From the NCBI RefSeq assembly GCF_005145005.1, contig NZ_CP039712.1:1209001-1273000 (forward strand): a DNA stretch of 64,000 bases, given 5' to 3'. This document shows, piece after piece, positions 7,778 through 18,842 of this stretch. The notes beneath the pieces were generated by a model. That model ran no database searches. It was given only the letters and a program-made list of their open reading frames with translations, and was not told where the DNA came from. This DNA is from Vagococcus zengguangii. GTDB lineage: Bacteria; Bacillota; Bacilli; Lactobacillales; Vagococcaceae. Each line of letters opens with the position of its first letter. The stretch's first letter is position 1. A program made the position numbers and the translations under genes.

Positions 7778-7788
7778 AAAACAAATGA

Positions 7789-8988
7789 TTAATTGCCTTT
7801 AGCCAAACTATGTTGATGGTCAGCTTTAATAGCATCTAAGAGATTAGGCTCTTGAATCAAATCCAAGGCTGTTCGTGCTAAAAGTTCTGCCGCTATCGCA
7901 ATCGATGATAAGCCTTTCTCGCTTTTAGCAGCTACTTTAAACTCTTCTGAATGACCTGCTATATAGTCATCTGAAATGGAAACTGTTGGTTGAATAGTTG
8001 GAATGACCTGGCTAACATTCCCGACGTCTGATGAGCCCAAGCTAGTTCTAAGTTCTAAATCGATTTCGCGTTCAGGAATAGCTAAGTCCTTAACATGTTT
8101 AAAAAACACGTCATCAAAACTTGGTGTTACAATGACATCATCGACTGAATTTTGAAACAGACCAAATTCGTAAGTTGTACCAGTAGCCAGTGCTGCGCCT
8201 TTCACTATATTTTCAACTTTTTGATAGACAGTATCTAGTGTTTGACGATTGGCAGCCCGCAAGTAGAAACGACCAGCTGCAAACTCTGGTACAACATTAG
8301 CTGCTACACCACCGTCAGTGATAATACCATGTATATTCACATCTTTTGGTAAATGTAACCTTAAACTGTTAATGCTATTAAAGACTTGGATCAAGGCTTC
8401 AAGCGCGTTGATTCCTTGCTCAGGAGCACCTGCCGCATGAGAGGCTTTTCCAAAAAATTTAATATCGACAGGATCATTTGCTAAAGAGGCAGTCGTACGA
8501 CCGTATTGATGGGCTGGATGAACACAGAGCGCCGCATCTACATCGTCGAAGAAGCCTTCGCGAACAAAACTTCCTTTAGCTGATCCGTTTTCACCACCTT
8601 CTTCACCTGGTGTTCCGTAGACCCGAATTTCACCACCGACTTCATCAATAATCGACTTGAGCGCAGTGGCAGCCAAAATAGAATAAACCCCAAACAAATT
8701 ATGGCCACATGCATGCCCGATCCCTGGCAAAGCATCAAATTCAGCTAAAAATACCAAGGTTGGCCCCTTTTTGTTGGAAACATAATTTCCAGTAAAACCT
8801 GTTCGGTGACCAGCCACTCCCTTTTCAACCGCAAATCCTTCGCTAATTAGTAAGTTGATTAAACATTCAGATGAATAGAACTCATAATTACTTATTTCCG
8901 GGTGGGCGTGTATATCTAATGCGATAGCTTGATATTCTTCTAATTTTGACGAGATGACTTCTTTGATTTTTTTATAATAAATATTCAT
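7789..8988 (-). CDS. M20 family amidohydrolase of the methionine operon
   Basis: This 399-residue protein is an M20-type metallo-amidohydrolase (ACY1/ HipO-like). Recognisable segments are HAHPEISNYEF near 26-36, GHACGHNLFG near 92-101 and GTPGEEGGENG near 124-134, which supply the two-metal site. The dimerisation domain fills the middle. Related enzymes remove acyl or peptidyl groups from amino acids. It lies 30 bases after metQ as the last operon gene; pneumococcal met ABC genes include a homologue, so it may release methionine from N-acyl or dipeptide forms. The substrate is an inference. Confidence 0.85.
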   Translation of the reverse strand: MNIYYKKIKEVISSKLEEYQAIALDIHAHPEISNYEFYSSECLINLLISEGFAVEKGVAGHRTGFTGNYVSNKKGPTLVFLAEFDALPGIGHACGHNLFGVYSILAATALKSIIDEVGGEIRVYGTPGEEGGENGSAKGSFVREGFFDDVDAALCVHPAHQYGRTTASLANDPVDIKFFGKASHAAGAPEQGINALEALIQVFNSINSLRLHLPKDVNIHGIITDGGVAANVVPEFAAGRFYLRAANRQTLDTVYQKVENIVKGAALATGTTYEFGLFQNSVDDVIVTPSFDDVFFKHVKDLAIPEREIDLELRTSLGSSDVGNVSQVIPTIQPTVSISDDYIAGHSEEFKVAAKSEKGLSSIAIAAELLARTALDLIQEPNLLDAIKADHQHSLAKGN

Positions 8989-9018
8989 ATGTACATTCCT
9001 CCGCTATTCATTAATTAA

Positions 9019-9858
9019 TTATTTACGTCCAAATGTTTCCCAAGCTGGAATACTCGAACCTTTTGAGGTTTCTTCAATAACTTTTGCTGTTTCTTCCGTT
9101 TGGTAAGCATCAACTATTTTTTGATATAAGTCATTATTTTCGTCTTCTTTGCGCGCTACAATGATGTTAACATAGCTTTTTGAACTTTCATCAACTGGCT
9201 CTAAGAAAATAGCCTCTTGGGTTGGCAGGAAGCCTGCATCGACTGCGACGCCACTATTTATTACTGAAATATCGACATCTTGTAACGCACGTGCCGTTTG
9301 TGAAGCATCCAACTCGGTAATAGCTAAATTCAATTTATTTTCAGTGATATCCGAAAGCGTTGGCGTATGCCCTTTAGCTTCATCCACTTTAATCAATCCA
9401 GCAGATTGTAAAAGCAATAGCGCACGTCCTCCATTCGTGACATCATTGGGAATCGCCACGGTCGCATTTTTTCCTAGCTCCTTAACATCTTTTAGTTTGT
9501 CTGAGTAGATACCAAGTGGAGCATTAACAGTATTTCCAATTGAAACCAAATCAGTTCCGTGTTCGGCATTATAATTATCTAGAAAAATTTGGTGTTGGAA
9601 CGAATTCAAGTCAACTTCCCCTTCATTTAGCGCAGCATTGGGCTGATTGTAATCGGTAAAACTGACATATTCTAAGGTAATGCCTTCATCTGCTAAACGA
9701 GCTTTAACATCGTCCCACACATCGGTATCCGAACCGATTAACCCTAATTTGACCGTTTGAGTATCCTTTGAATCATTGGATGCCGCTTGATTACCACATC
9801 CGATTAAGGCTGTTAACGTAAAAGCTGAGATAACAAAACTTTTAATATATTTTTTCAT
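9019..9858 (-). CDS. metQ: MetQ/NlpA methionine-binding lipoprotein
   Basis: The 279-residue precursor has a lipoprotein signal ending in LIGC, with the lipidated cysteine at residue 21. The mature part is an NlpA-family binding protein (segments VKLGLIGSDTDVWDD, NSFQHQIFLDNYN, IPNDVTNGGRALLLLQ). It captures methionine outside the membrane and passes it to MetI/MetN. It follows metI by 13 bases in the operon. The binding of other D- or L-methionine derivatives is possible. Confidence 0.92.
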   Translation of the reverse strand: MKKYIKSFVISAFTLTALIGCGNQAASNDSKDTQTVKLGLIGSDTDVWDDVKARLADEGITLEYVSFTDYNQPNAALNEGEVDLNSFQHQIFLDNYNAEHGTDLVSIGNTVNAPLGIYSDKLKDVKELGKNATVAIPNDVTNGGRALLLLQSAGLIKVDEAKGHTPTLSDITENKLNLAITELDASQTARALQDVDISVINSGVAVDAGFLPTQEAIFLEPVDESSKSYVNIIVARKEDENNDLYQKIVDAYQTEETAKVIEETSKGSSIPAWETFGRK

Positions 9859-9871
9859 GGAAAAATTCCTC

Positions 9872-10555
9872 CTAAGTATGTTTGATTTTTTTGATAATTA
9901 GGTTACTAATAAATTGACTAATAAAAACTAATACTAAAATAATTAAGGTCGCAACGACGGTAATATCTGTTTGGAAACGATTGTAACCACGAGATATAGC
10001 AAGGTTGCCAATACCACCTGCACCAACTGCGCCGGCCATTGTTGTTAAACCGATGACATTAATAATCGTTAAAGCAGAAACACGAACAATTCCCGCTAAC
10101 CCTTCCACCAAATAGACTCTAAAAATAATACCTAATGGATGGGTCCCCATTGCTTGAGCGGCTTCAATCACACCAGGATTTACTTCTAATAGGGCAATTT
10201 CAATTTGGCGAGCAAAAAATGGGATAACGCCGATGACTAAAGGAACAAGTGCTGCTTTTTCACCGATAGTCGTGCCTACAATGAAGCGAGTAAACAGGGC
10301 CAACAACGATAATAAAATAATAAATGGGATAGAACGGACAATATTGATAACTTTATCTAAACATTGATAGATAAAACGATTCTCTAATATGCCATCTTTT
10401 CTTGACACAACCAAAACGACGCCCAATAGAATCCCTAATACACCTGCAATTAACGAAGTCCAAAAGACCATATAGAGTGTCTGCCTGGTCGCTTCAATGA
10501 TTTCGCTAGGAATTTTACTAGCATTAGGTAATAATTGTTGAACCCATTCACTCAT
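9872..10555 (-). CDS. metI: Methionine ABC transporter permease
   Basis: This 227-residue inner-membrane permease has five to six hydrophobic helices and an EAA-like coupling loop (EAAQAMGTHPLGIIFRV, about 133-149) that docks on MetN. Its start ATG overlaps the metN stop by four bases (ATGA), so the two are translationally coupled. The size and sequence match MetI of the methionine uptake ABC family. Confidence 0.93.
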   Translation of the reverse strand: MSEWVQQLLPNASKIPSEIIEATRQTLYMVFWTSLIAGVLGILLGVVLVVSRKDGILENRFIYQCLDKVINIVRSIPFIILLSLLALFTRFIVGTTIGEKAALVPLVIGVIPFFARQIEIALLEVNPGVIEAAQAMGTHPLGIIFRVYLVEGLAGIVRVSALTIINVIGLTTMAGAVGAGGIGNLAISRGYNRFQTDITVVATLIILVLVFISQFISNLIIKKIKHT

Positions 10556-11625
10556 GATGCAAGCCCTCCTTCTTCATCGTCTATAATTTTTCGATCTATA
10601 TCAGATAGCATCGCCACTTTGACGTGTTGCTCACGTAAATAATCTACTGCCCGTTGGCGTTGGTTAGCGTCACCTTGAAGCGTCACAATTAAGCTCCCTA
10701 ACGCTTGCTCTTGAACAATTTCTACATTGCCATACAAAATATTCGTCACCACTTGAAACTTCGAATAGAGTTGTGAAATGATTGGCTCTTTGGTTTGCTC
10801 ACCAACATAAGATAATTCAACTAAGCATTCATTGGGCGCTAATTGATTGAATTTTGGATTTTCTAGGATAGTTGCTAGTGCGTGGTCTACATGAGTAGCG
10901 GTCCGAATAAATTCTTTTGTAAGCGTGGCTTGTGGTGCGCTAAACAATTGCACACAGTCACCTTGCTCAATGACACGTCCTTGTTCCATAACAGCAACCT
11001 TGTTACAAATCTCTTTCACCACCTGCATTTCATGTGTAATTAGCACAATGGTTAAATTCAATTTTTTATTTAATTGTTTTAATAATGTTAGAATTTGACG
11101 CGTAGTCTTTGGATCTAAGGCACTAGTTGCTTCGTCGCATAATAGCACTTCTGGGTCATTTGCTAAGGCTCTCGCAATCGCAACCCGTTGTTTCTGACCA
11201 CCTGACAATTGGCTTGGATAATTATTTGCTTTATCTGCGATACCAACCAATTCTAACAATTCACTAACTTTTTGTTTTCGTTGCTGTTTTGATTTCCCTG
11301 AATATTTCAACGAAAAATCGACATTATCAAAAATCGTTCGATTGTCCATTAAATTGAAATGTTGGAAAATCATCCCTATCGACCGTCGTAACTCTCGTAA
11401 CTGTTTACTAGTCAAATCATTAACAACCGTTTCACCAATCTGCACGATACCAGCTGTCGGTTTTTGCAAAAAATTTATGACGCGAACTAATGTACTTTTA
11501 CCTGCTCCTGAATAACCCACAATACCAAAAACATCACCCTTTGCGATGGATAAATTAACATCTTTTACCGCTTGAACTTCCTTTTTCCCACTAAATGTAA
11601 CTGAGATATCTTTTAATTCAATCAT
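10552..11625 (-). CDS. metN: Methionine ABC transporter ATPase
   Basis: The 357-residue protein carries Walker A GYSGAGKST (about 37-45), the signature LSGGQKQR (about 140-147), Walker B VLLCDEATSALD and an H-loop (ITHEMQVV). The C-terminal 95 residues form a NIL domain, which in MetN binds methionine and shuts down transport. It is first in the operon, 22 bases behind the T-box terminator, with SD AAAGGAGG. Confidence 0.94.
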   Translation of the reverse strand: MIELKDISVTFSGKKEVQAVKDVNLSIAKGDVFGIVGYSGAGKSTLVRVINFLQKPTAGIVQIGETVVNDLTSKQLRELRRSIGMIFQHFNLMDNRTIFDNVDFSLKYSGKSKQQRKQKVSELLELVGIADKANNYPSQLSGGQKQRVAIARALANDPEVLLCDEATSALDPKTTRQILTLLKQLNKKLNLTIVLITHEMQVVKEICNKVAVMEQGRVIEQGDCVQLFSAPQATLTKEFIRTATHVDHALATILENPKFNQLAPNECLVELSYVGEQTKEPIISQLYSKFQVVTNILYGNVEIVQEQALGSLIVTLQGDANQRQRAVDYLREQHVKVAMLSDIDRKIIDDEEGGLAS

Positions 11626-11640
11626 TGTTTAACCTCCTTT

Positions 11641-11905
11641 AATTCACAAAAAAAAAGCATCCTCAAACAAATAAATAATTATTTGCTTGAGGACGCTTTT
11701 TTGCGTGTTACCACCTCTAATTTAAACGACCCTCACGAATCGTTCCTCTTCAAGTACTATCATACTCTAGCATTAATAACGGATGCAGCCGCTAGCGCCT
11801 TACTTTTCAGCTCGGGCTAGTACACTCCTTGGCCATTTTCTACGACATTCCCCTTGCTTCTTTTCAGCTACCGAAGCTCTCTGTTAAAGTTTCCTGTCAT
11901 GTACT
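11641..11905 (-). promoter_or_regulatory. T-box leader, probably methionine-specific
   Basis: The minus strand contains the T-box core AGGTGGTAACACG (11703-11716), the stem I motif AGAGAGC with its partner further down (about 11860-11885), and the final terminator. TGGT in the T-box pairs with an uncharged tRNA ending ACCA, as tRNA-Met does. An ATG in the GGGAATGTC loop near 11845-11852 could be the specifier codon. Together with the metNIQ genes downstream this points to control by uncharged tRNA-Met. The specifier assignment is by eye. Confidence 0.85.
11647..11696 (-). terminator. T-box regulated terminator
   Basis: An 18-bp stem (11679-11696 with 11657-11674) is followed by a run of at least nine T on the minus strand. 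It competes with the antiterminator that includes the T-box sequence. Confidence 0.9.
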
Positions 11906-12081
11906 TACCAAATCATTGTGACAAATATACCAATAAACTTTTTCATTATTCACTATTTTGGTTTATCAAATCAGTTAATTTAACATACTAAAAGAAGCAA
12001 TTAAATTAGATTTGCTTTTTATTTTTCTCATCTGATATTTATCATTCTAATTCTATTTTAATTTAAAGTCAATAGGTATTC

Positions 12082-12120
12082 AAAAAAAATACCTACGATC
12101 TTTTTTTGATCAATAGGTAT
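12082..12120 (-). terminator. Terminator of the serine hydrolase gene
   Basis: On the minus strand ATACCTATTGATC pairs with GATCGTAGGTAT around an A7 loop, then eight T follow. It lies directly after the stop codon of the gene ending at 12127. Confidence 0.8.
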
Positions 12121-12126
12121 CTTTCA

Positions 12127-13200
12127 TTACTGTTGAAATAATATATCGCTTGTAATTTTGGTTAATTGTTCAATAATCTGTTTCCCTTCAGTCATCGTTT
12201 GATCATGATTTGTTAAAACCGCAATCAAATACTTCTTATCTCCATTCACAACCTGACCAATACTATTAATAATACACTCATTAGTATCAGTTAACCAACC
12301 ATTTTTCAAGGCTACGTGACTAGATCCTGCGCCAACTCCCCAGGCTTGATCGACATCCACTTCAGACATTAATTTTTGAATGTATTCTCTTTCAGAATCA
12401 ATTAAATAATCTGATGGCAGAAAGACATTTTTTAATAATGTAATTTGATCTTTTGCGGTGGTAGTCGTTTGCCCCCAATGATAATTATAAGTAGAATCGT
12501 TCATTTCTAACGTTTCAAATAAAGATTGAATGGATGTTGCTTTATCCAAATAATTATCTATCAAATAGGTTGTGGCGTTATTATCACTACTTTTAATCAT
12601 GTTTTCTGCGTTACTTATTTCAAGTTCCGATAATTCAGTTTGTTCTTCTTGATGTTTGTGTAATAGTGCGGTTAATACCGAAACCTTGATCACACTTGCA
12701 GTAGGAATCAGAGGTTGCTCATCCTGATTTGTATAATGGAATTCCTGATTGGATTGCATGTCAAAGACTGCAATATCTATCACAGGTGATTTATCCTGTG
12801 CGTATACTTTCCATTGATTGACTAACTGATTAGATAAATCTTTTTGTTTTTCTTCTTTTTCTCTTTGTTCTTTATCTTTCTTTTGCTGAGCTAATACTTT
12901 AGGATCAGGCTTATCTTTATTGCGATAGCTAGAAACATAATCTGAGACTTTACTATCCAACCGTTCAGTTGCTTGTACACCCAATTCTCCCAGAAGAATG
13001 ACAACAAGGATTGTCCCTATCCACAAGAAAGCCTGTGCTTTCCTTTTTTGATGATTATTAAGAGGCTTTAAATTTTTTTCTTTATACAAATAGCTCATAA
13101 AAAACAAACATATTGCAATAAATAACCACCAATATCTAAGAAAAGCTATTATCCCTACTATTATTCCCAAAAAAAGCATCATGTATTTTTTGTTATTCAT
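12127..13200 (-). CDS. Membrane-anchored class A beta-lactamase-like serine hydrolase
   Basis: From ATG 13200 the protein has 357 residues (a GTG at 13212 is also possible). Two hydrophobic segments (about 6-40 and 58-76) precede a charged linker (about 85-122). The hydrolase domain has all three active-site motifs: SVIK (169-172), SDN (205-207) and KNG (299-301). The fold is that of class A beta-lactamases and related DD-peptidases. The membrane anchor suggests action on peptidoglycan outside the cell, but resistance cannot be inferred. It is monocistronic. Confidence 0.8.
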   Translation of the reverse strand: MNNKKYMMLFLGIIVGIIAFLRYWWLFIAICLFFMSYLYKEKNLKPLNNHQKRKAQAFLWIGTILVVILLGELGVQATERLDSKVSDYVSSYRNKDKPDPKVLAQQKKDKEQREKEEKQKDLSNQLVNQWKVYAQDKSPVIDIAVFDMQSNQEFHYTNQDEQPLIPTASVIKVSVLTALLHKHQEEQTELSELEISNAENMIKSSDNNATTYLIDNYLDKATSIQSLFETLEMNDSTYNYHWGQTTTTAKDQITLLKNVFLPSDYLIDSEREYIQKLMSEVDVDQAWGVGAGSSHVALKNGWLTDTNECIINSIGQVVNGDKKYLIAVLTNHDQTMTEGKQIIEQLTKITSDILFQQ

Positions 13201-13512
13201 CTTCCAACTCACCCAACCATTATTTTATAAATCAAAAAATCAACTATAATGATTGTAATATATGAATCTTATCGTATCAATACGTTTTAAAAAATGTTAT
13301 ATTAAATTCACAAAATATTCATATTTCATACTTTTTAAATTTACATAATTAATTTATATGTTCGGACATAATTTAAACTGTCGGACAATAACAATAGTTT
13401 ATCTAAATATACATGTTATAAAATATATAATTAAAATAAGGATGGCGGATCTTATCGCTTAAATGAACCCTTTTTAAATACAAGTTTTAGTATAATCGTG
13501 TTTCTTATAAAA
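13201..13512. other. AT-rich gap before the serine hydrolase gene
   Basis: About 310 bases hold no gene that I can support. The only visible structure is a pair of direct repeats TCGGACA at 13362-13368 and 13381-13387, 19 bases apart, possibly operator half-sites for the serine hydrolase promoter. Confidence 0.4.
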
Positions 13513-13713
13513 TTAATCAAGTTGACCATTCGCTTTAGCTTTCAATACGACAATGATAACACCCACAATAATCAGACACCAACCGAAGAATGATAACGGC
13601 TTGTTGCTTGATTTGTAATAGCCACCCAATTTCCAGCTCCATCTCGCAGTAACCGCTTGAATTATTAAACCGACGCCCATGATAATAGCACCAATTAGAA
13701 TTGTATTATCCAT
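13513..13713 (-). CDS. Small two-helix membrane protein
   Basis: This 66-residue protein has two hydrophobic segments (about 4-20 and 43-59) joined by a short polar loop. The ATG follows TAAGGAGAG at good spacing, which supports a real gene. I do not recognise the family. It stands alone between the serine hydrolase and the glycolytic operon, so context gives no function. Confidence 0.6.
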   Translation of the reverse strand: MDNTILIGAIIMGVGLIIQAVTARWSWKLGGYYKSSNKPLSFFGWCLIIVGVIIVVLKAKANGQLD

Positions 13714-13801
13714 CTTTATCTCTCCTTAAATTTTAATTTTATTATAATCTGTATATAGCATAACTACAACAGACATAATATATCATTTCTTCCATATAAA
13801 A

Positions 13802-13833
13802 AAACCTCCACACTCAATAGAATGCGGAGGTTT
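13802..13833 (-). terminator. Terminator of the glycolytic operon
   Basis: AAACCTCC (minus strand, 13826-13833) pairs with GGAGGTTT (13802-13809) with a short inner extension, followed by seven T. It lies 28 bases after the eno stop. Confidence 0.85.
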
Positions 13834-13860
13834 CCTAATAGATTATCATCTAATCACAGC

Positions 13861-15204
<1,344 letters not shown>

Positions 15205-15256
15205 TATTTTAGTTGTTTTTTATGAAACTTTCAATGATAACCTTGGTTTTCACCGA

Positions 15257-16786
15257 TTATTTCTTAATAATTAATGATTGACCAGTCATTTCGGCTGGTT
15301 TTTCAATGTTTAATAAGTCCAACATTGTAGGTGCTACGTCAGCTAAGCGGCCATCGTTGCGTAATTCAATGTCTTTCTTAGTAACGATAACTGGTACTGG
15401 CACTGTTGTGTGAGCTGTATGTGGTTTACCATCTGGTGTACACATTGTTTCAGAGTTACCATGATCGGCAAAAATTACAGCGTAACCACCTTTTTCAAGG
15501 ATAGCGTCAACCACTCGACCTAAGTTTTCGTCTACTGCTTCAATCGCTTTGATTGTTGGTTCTAACATTCCTGAGTGACCAACCATATCTGGGTTAGCGA
15601 AGTTTAAGATGATCGCATCGTGTTTATCAGCTTCGATATCGGCCACTAATGCATCTGTTACTTCGTAAGCACTCATTTCAGGTTTCAAGTCGTAAGTTTC
15701 AACTTTTGGTGAGTTGATTAAAATACGGCTTTCACCTGGGAATTCTTCGTTACGTCCACCGTTCATGAAGAACGTTACGTGAGGATACTTTTCAGTTTCC
15801 GCAATACGTAATTGAGTTAATCCAGCATTTGAAAGTACTTCACCGAGAACGTTTTTCATTTCGATTGGTGGGTAAGCAACTTCTGCAACAATGCTTGGGT
15901 TATACAATGTCATGGTAACGAATTTCACTGTTGGGTGGTTTTCACGAGCGAAATGTTCCCACTCTGTATCAGTGAACGCGTTTGATAATTGAATCGCACG
16001 GTCAGGACGGAAGTTAAAGAAAATAACTGAGTCATCGTTTTTAACTGTCGCTACTGGTTGACCATCTTTTTCGATGACAACTGGTACGATAAATTCATCG
16101 TTCACGTTGTTTTCGTATGAATCTTTAATCGCTTGAACTGGATCAGTTGCTTTCATACCTTCTCCATCAACGATTGCTTTGTATGCTTTTTCAACACGTT
16201 CCCAACGTTTGTCACGGTCCATTGCATAGAAACGACCTGAAACAGTCGCTACGCTACCGTAGTTTAACTCTTCCATTTTCGCTACTAATTGTTCCATGAA
16301 ACCTAAACCTGAAGTTGGTGAAACGTCACGTCCGTCCATGAAAGCATGAACGTAAGTGTTTTTAACACCACGTGCTTTAGCTGTTTCTAATAAAGCATAT
16401 AAATGATTTTGGTGGCTATGAACCCCACCATCAGATAATAGACCAAATAAATGTAAGTCTGTTCCTTTTTCAATGGCGTTATCCATTGCTGAAAGTAACA
16501 CTTCGTTTGTTTGGAATTCACCATCTTGGATGGCTTTATCGATTCTTGTTAAACTTTGATACACAATACGACCTGCACCAATGTTTGTATGTCCTACTTC
16601 TGAGTTCCCCATTTGGCCGTCAGGAAGACCTACGTCTAATCCTGCGGCTTTCATAGTGCTATGAGGGAATTCAGCCATGTAGCGATCATAGTTTGGTTTG
16701 TTCGCTTGTGCTACTGCATTACCTACGACTTCGTCACGGACACCGTAACCGTCTAAGATAATGATTGCTACTGGCGCTTTACTCAT
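15257..16786 (-). CDS. gpmI: 2,3-bisphosphoglycerate-independent phosphoglycerate mutase
   Basis: This 509-residue manganese enzyme interconverts 3- and 2-phosphoglycerate. The phosphorylated serine is S62 in NSEVGH. Metal-binding motifs LDGYG (11-15) and DHGNSE near the C-terminus belong to the alkaline phosphatase fold, and [11 protein letters not shown] lies in the transferase domain. The start ATG shares one base with the tpiA stop (TAATG). Placing this mutase inside the gap operon follows the Bacillus and Listeria gene order. Confidence 0.97.
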   Translation of the reverse strand: MSKAPVAIIILDGYGVRDEVVGNAVAQANKPNYDRYMAEFPHSTMKAAGLDVGLPDGQMGNSEVGHTNIGAGRIVYQSLTRIDKAIQDGEFQTNEVLLSAMDNAIEKGTDLHLFGLLSDGGVHSHQNHLYALLETAKARGVKNTYVHAFMDGRDVSPTSGLGFMEQLVAKMEELNYGSVATVSGRFYAMDRDKRWERVEKAYKAIVDGEGMKATDPVQAIKDSYENNVNDEFIVPVVIEKDGQPVATVKNDDSVIFFNFRPDRAIQLSNAFTDTEWEHFARENHPTVKFVTMTLYNPSIVAEVAYPPIEMKNVLGEVLSNAGLTQLRIAETEKYPHVTFFMNGGRNEEFPGESRILINSPKVETYDLKPEMSAYEVTDALVADIEADKHDAIILNFANPDMVGHSGMLEPTIKAIEAVDENLGRVVDAILEKGGYAVIFADHGNSETMCTPDGKPHTAHTTVPVPVIVTKKDIELRNDGRLADVAPTMLDLLNIEKPAEMTGQSLIIKK

Positions 16787-17541
16787 TATTTTACTGCCTC
16801 CAATAATGCTAAGAATGACTCAGCTTCTAAACTAGCGCCACCTACTAGGGCACCGTCTACGTTTTCTTTAGCCATGTATTCAGCGATGTTTTCAGGTTTA
16901 ACTGAACCACCGTATTGGATACGTACTTTTGATGCTACGTCAGAACCGTATAATTTTTCAACTGTTGAACGAACTACTCCACAGATTTCGTCTGCGATGT
17001 TAGCGTCAGCTGATTTACCAGTTCCGATAGCCCAGATTGGTTCATAAGCGATAACCATTGAGCTTACTTGCTCAGCAGTTAAGTCTACTAAACCATTAGT
17101 GATTTGGCCTTCGATCCACTCAGCTGTTTGACCAGCTTCGTAAGTTTCTAAAGATTCACCACAACAGAAGATTGGTGTCATACCGTTAGCAAAAATAGCT
17201 TTAGCTTTTTTGTTAATATCTTCGTCTGTTTCATGGAAGTATTCACGGCGTTCTGAATGTCCAATAATTACATATTGTACGCCTAAATCAGCGATTGCAG
17301 CTGGTGAGTTTTCACCAGTGAATGCCCCAGCGTTTTCAAAGTAGCAGTTTTGTGCTGCTAATTTAACGTCTGTTCCTTCTAAGTTTGAAGCTAATGGTGC
17401 TAAAAATAATGCTGGTGAGCCGATAACAGCATCTACTACATCATTTGATGGCACATTACCTTTCACAGCTTCAGCAAAGCTTTGAGCTTCTGCTAAAGTT
17501 TTATTCATTTTCCAGTTACCTGCAATAATAGGTTTACGCAT
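16786..17541 (-). CDS. tpiA: Triosephosphate isomerase
   Basis: The 251-residue enzyme interconverts dihydroxyacetone phosphate and glyceraldehyde 3-phosphate. Active-site residues are K11 (GNWKMN), H95 (IIGHSERRE) and E167 ([11 protein letters not shown]), and the phosphate loop is YGGSVKPEN. It lies 26 bases after pgk and overlaps gpmI by one base. Confidence 0.98.
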   Translation of the reverse strand: MRKPIIAGNWKMNKTLAEAQSFAEAVKGNVPSNDVVDAVIGSPALFLAPLASNLEGTDVKLAAQNCYFENAGAFTGENSPAAIADLGVQYVIIGHSERREYFHETDEDINKKAKAIFANGMTPIFCCGESLETYEAGQTAEWIEGQITNGLVDLTAEQVSSMVIAYEPIWAIGTGKSADANIADEICGVVRSTVEKLYGSDVASKVRIQYGGSVKPENIAEYMAKENVDGALVGGASLEAESFLALLEAVK

Positions 17542-17567
17542 TTGATATGCCTCCTAGTAATTTATGA

Positions 17568-18749
17568 TTATTTTTCTGAAATAGCTTCTACGCCTGGTAA
17601 TTTTTTACCTTCTAAGTATTCTAATGACGCACCGCCACCTGTAGAAATGTGAGAGAATTTGTCAGCGTAACCTAATTGGATAGCTGCTGCTGCAGAGTCT
17701 CCACCACCGATGATTGTTGTTGCATCTTCTAAGTTAGCGATTGCTTCACATACACCGATTGTTCCTTTAGCGTAGTTAGACATTTCGAATACACCCATAG
17801 GTCCGTTCCATACAACTGTTTTAGCACCTTGTAATAACTCAGTGTATAATTCGATTGTTTTTGGTCCGATATCTAATGATTCTTGATCTGCTGGGATTTC
17901 AGCAACGTATGTAGCTGGGATATCAGCAAATTCTTTTGTTACACCGAAATCAACTGGTAAAACTAATTTGTCGCCAGCTTTTTCTAATAATTCTTTTGCT
18001 AATTCAACTTTATCTTTTTCAACTAATGATAAACCAACTTCTTTACCTTGAGCAGTCATGAAGGTATAAGACATACCACCACCGATTAAGATTTTGTCAG
18101 CTTTGTCGATTAGATTTTCGATTACGCCAATTTTATCTGAAACTTTTGCTCCACCTAAAATCGCTACAAATGGGCGTTTTGGTGCATCAACTGCGCCACC
18201 AATAAATTCGATTTCTTTTTCCATTAAGAAACCAGCAGCTGTTTCTAAGTTAGAAGCAATACCTACGTTTGAAGCATGAGCACGGTGAGCTGTACCGAAT
18301 GCATCGTTTACAAATACATCACCTAATGAAGCCCAGTATTTACCTAATTCAGCGTCATTGCCGCTTTCTTTTTTACCGTCGATATCTTCGAAACGAGTGT
18401 TTTCAAATACTAAAACATCGCCGTCTTTCATGTTAGCGATAGCTGTTTCTAAAACTTCACCACGTGTTTCAGGTACGAAAGTCACTTCTTTACCTAATAA
18501 TTCACCTAAGCGAGCTGCAACTGGAGCTAAAGATTTACCTTCTTTATCTTCTTCAGTCTTAACACGACCTAAATGTGAGAATAAAATAGCTTTTCCACCT
18601 TGTTCAACGATGTATTCGATAGTTGGTAAAGCAGCAACGATACGGTTATCATCAGTGATAACACCATCTTTCAATGGTACGTTGAAGTCAACACGAACAA
18701 GTACCTTTTTATCTTTCAATTCTAAATCTTTAACAGTTTTCTTAGCCAT
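17568..18749 (-). CDS. pgk: Phosphoglycerate kinase
   Basis: This 393-residue two-domain enzyme makes ATP from 1,3-bisphosphoglycerate. Recognised segments are [11 protein letters not shown] (about 15-25), SHLGR (59-63) and the nucleotide loop GGGDSAAA near residue 350. It follows gap by 93 bases, a gap that contains a GC-rich stem-loop. Confidence 0.98.
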   Translation of the reverse strand: MAKKTVKDLELKDKKVLVRVDFNVPLKDGVITDDNRIVAALPTIEYIVEQGGKAILFSHLGRVKTEEDKEGKSLAPVAARLGELLGKEVTFVPETRGEVLETAIANMKDGDVLVFENTRFEDIDGKKESGNDAELGKYWASLGDVFVNDAFGTAHRAHASNVGIASNLETAAGFLMEKEIEFIGGAVDAPKRPFVAILGGAKVSDKIGVIENLIDKADKILIGGGMSYTFMTAQGKEVGLSLVEKDKVELAKELLEKAGDKLVLPVDFGVTKEFADIPATYVAEIPADQESLDIGPKTIELYTELLQGAKTVVWNGPMGVFEMSNYAKGTIGVCEAIANLEDATTIIGGGDSAAAAIQLGYADKFSHISTGGGASLEYLEGKKLPGVEAISEK

Positions 18750-18800
18750 AAATTTATTGCGCCTCCTTGGAAAATCCTCAGTTGTTTTTTTATTAAGAAA

Positions 18801-18827
18801 AGCGAGGAAGCGCGTAGCTTCCCCGCT
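18801..18827 (-). other. Stem-loop between gap and pgk
   Basis: AGCGAGGAAGC (18801-18811) pairs with GCTTCCCCGCT (18817-18827) with one mismatch. On the minus strand only an interrupted TTTTCTT follows, so it could be a partial terminator or an mRNA stabiliser that raises gap output over the genes behind it. Confidence 0.5.
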
Positions 18828-18842
18828 TATATGTCGGTTATA

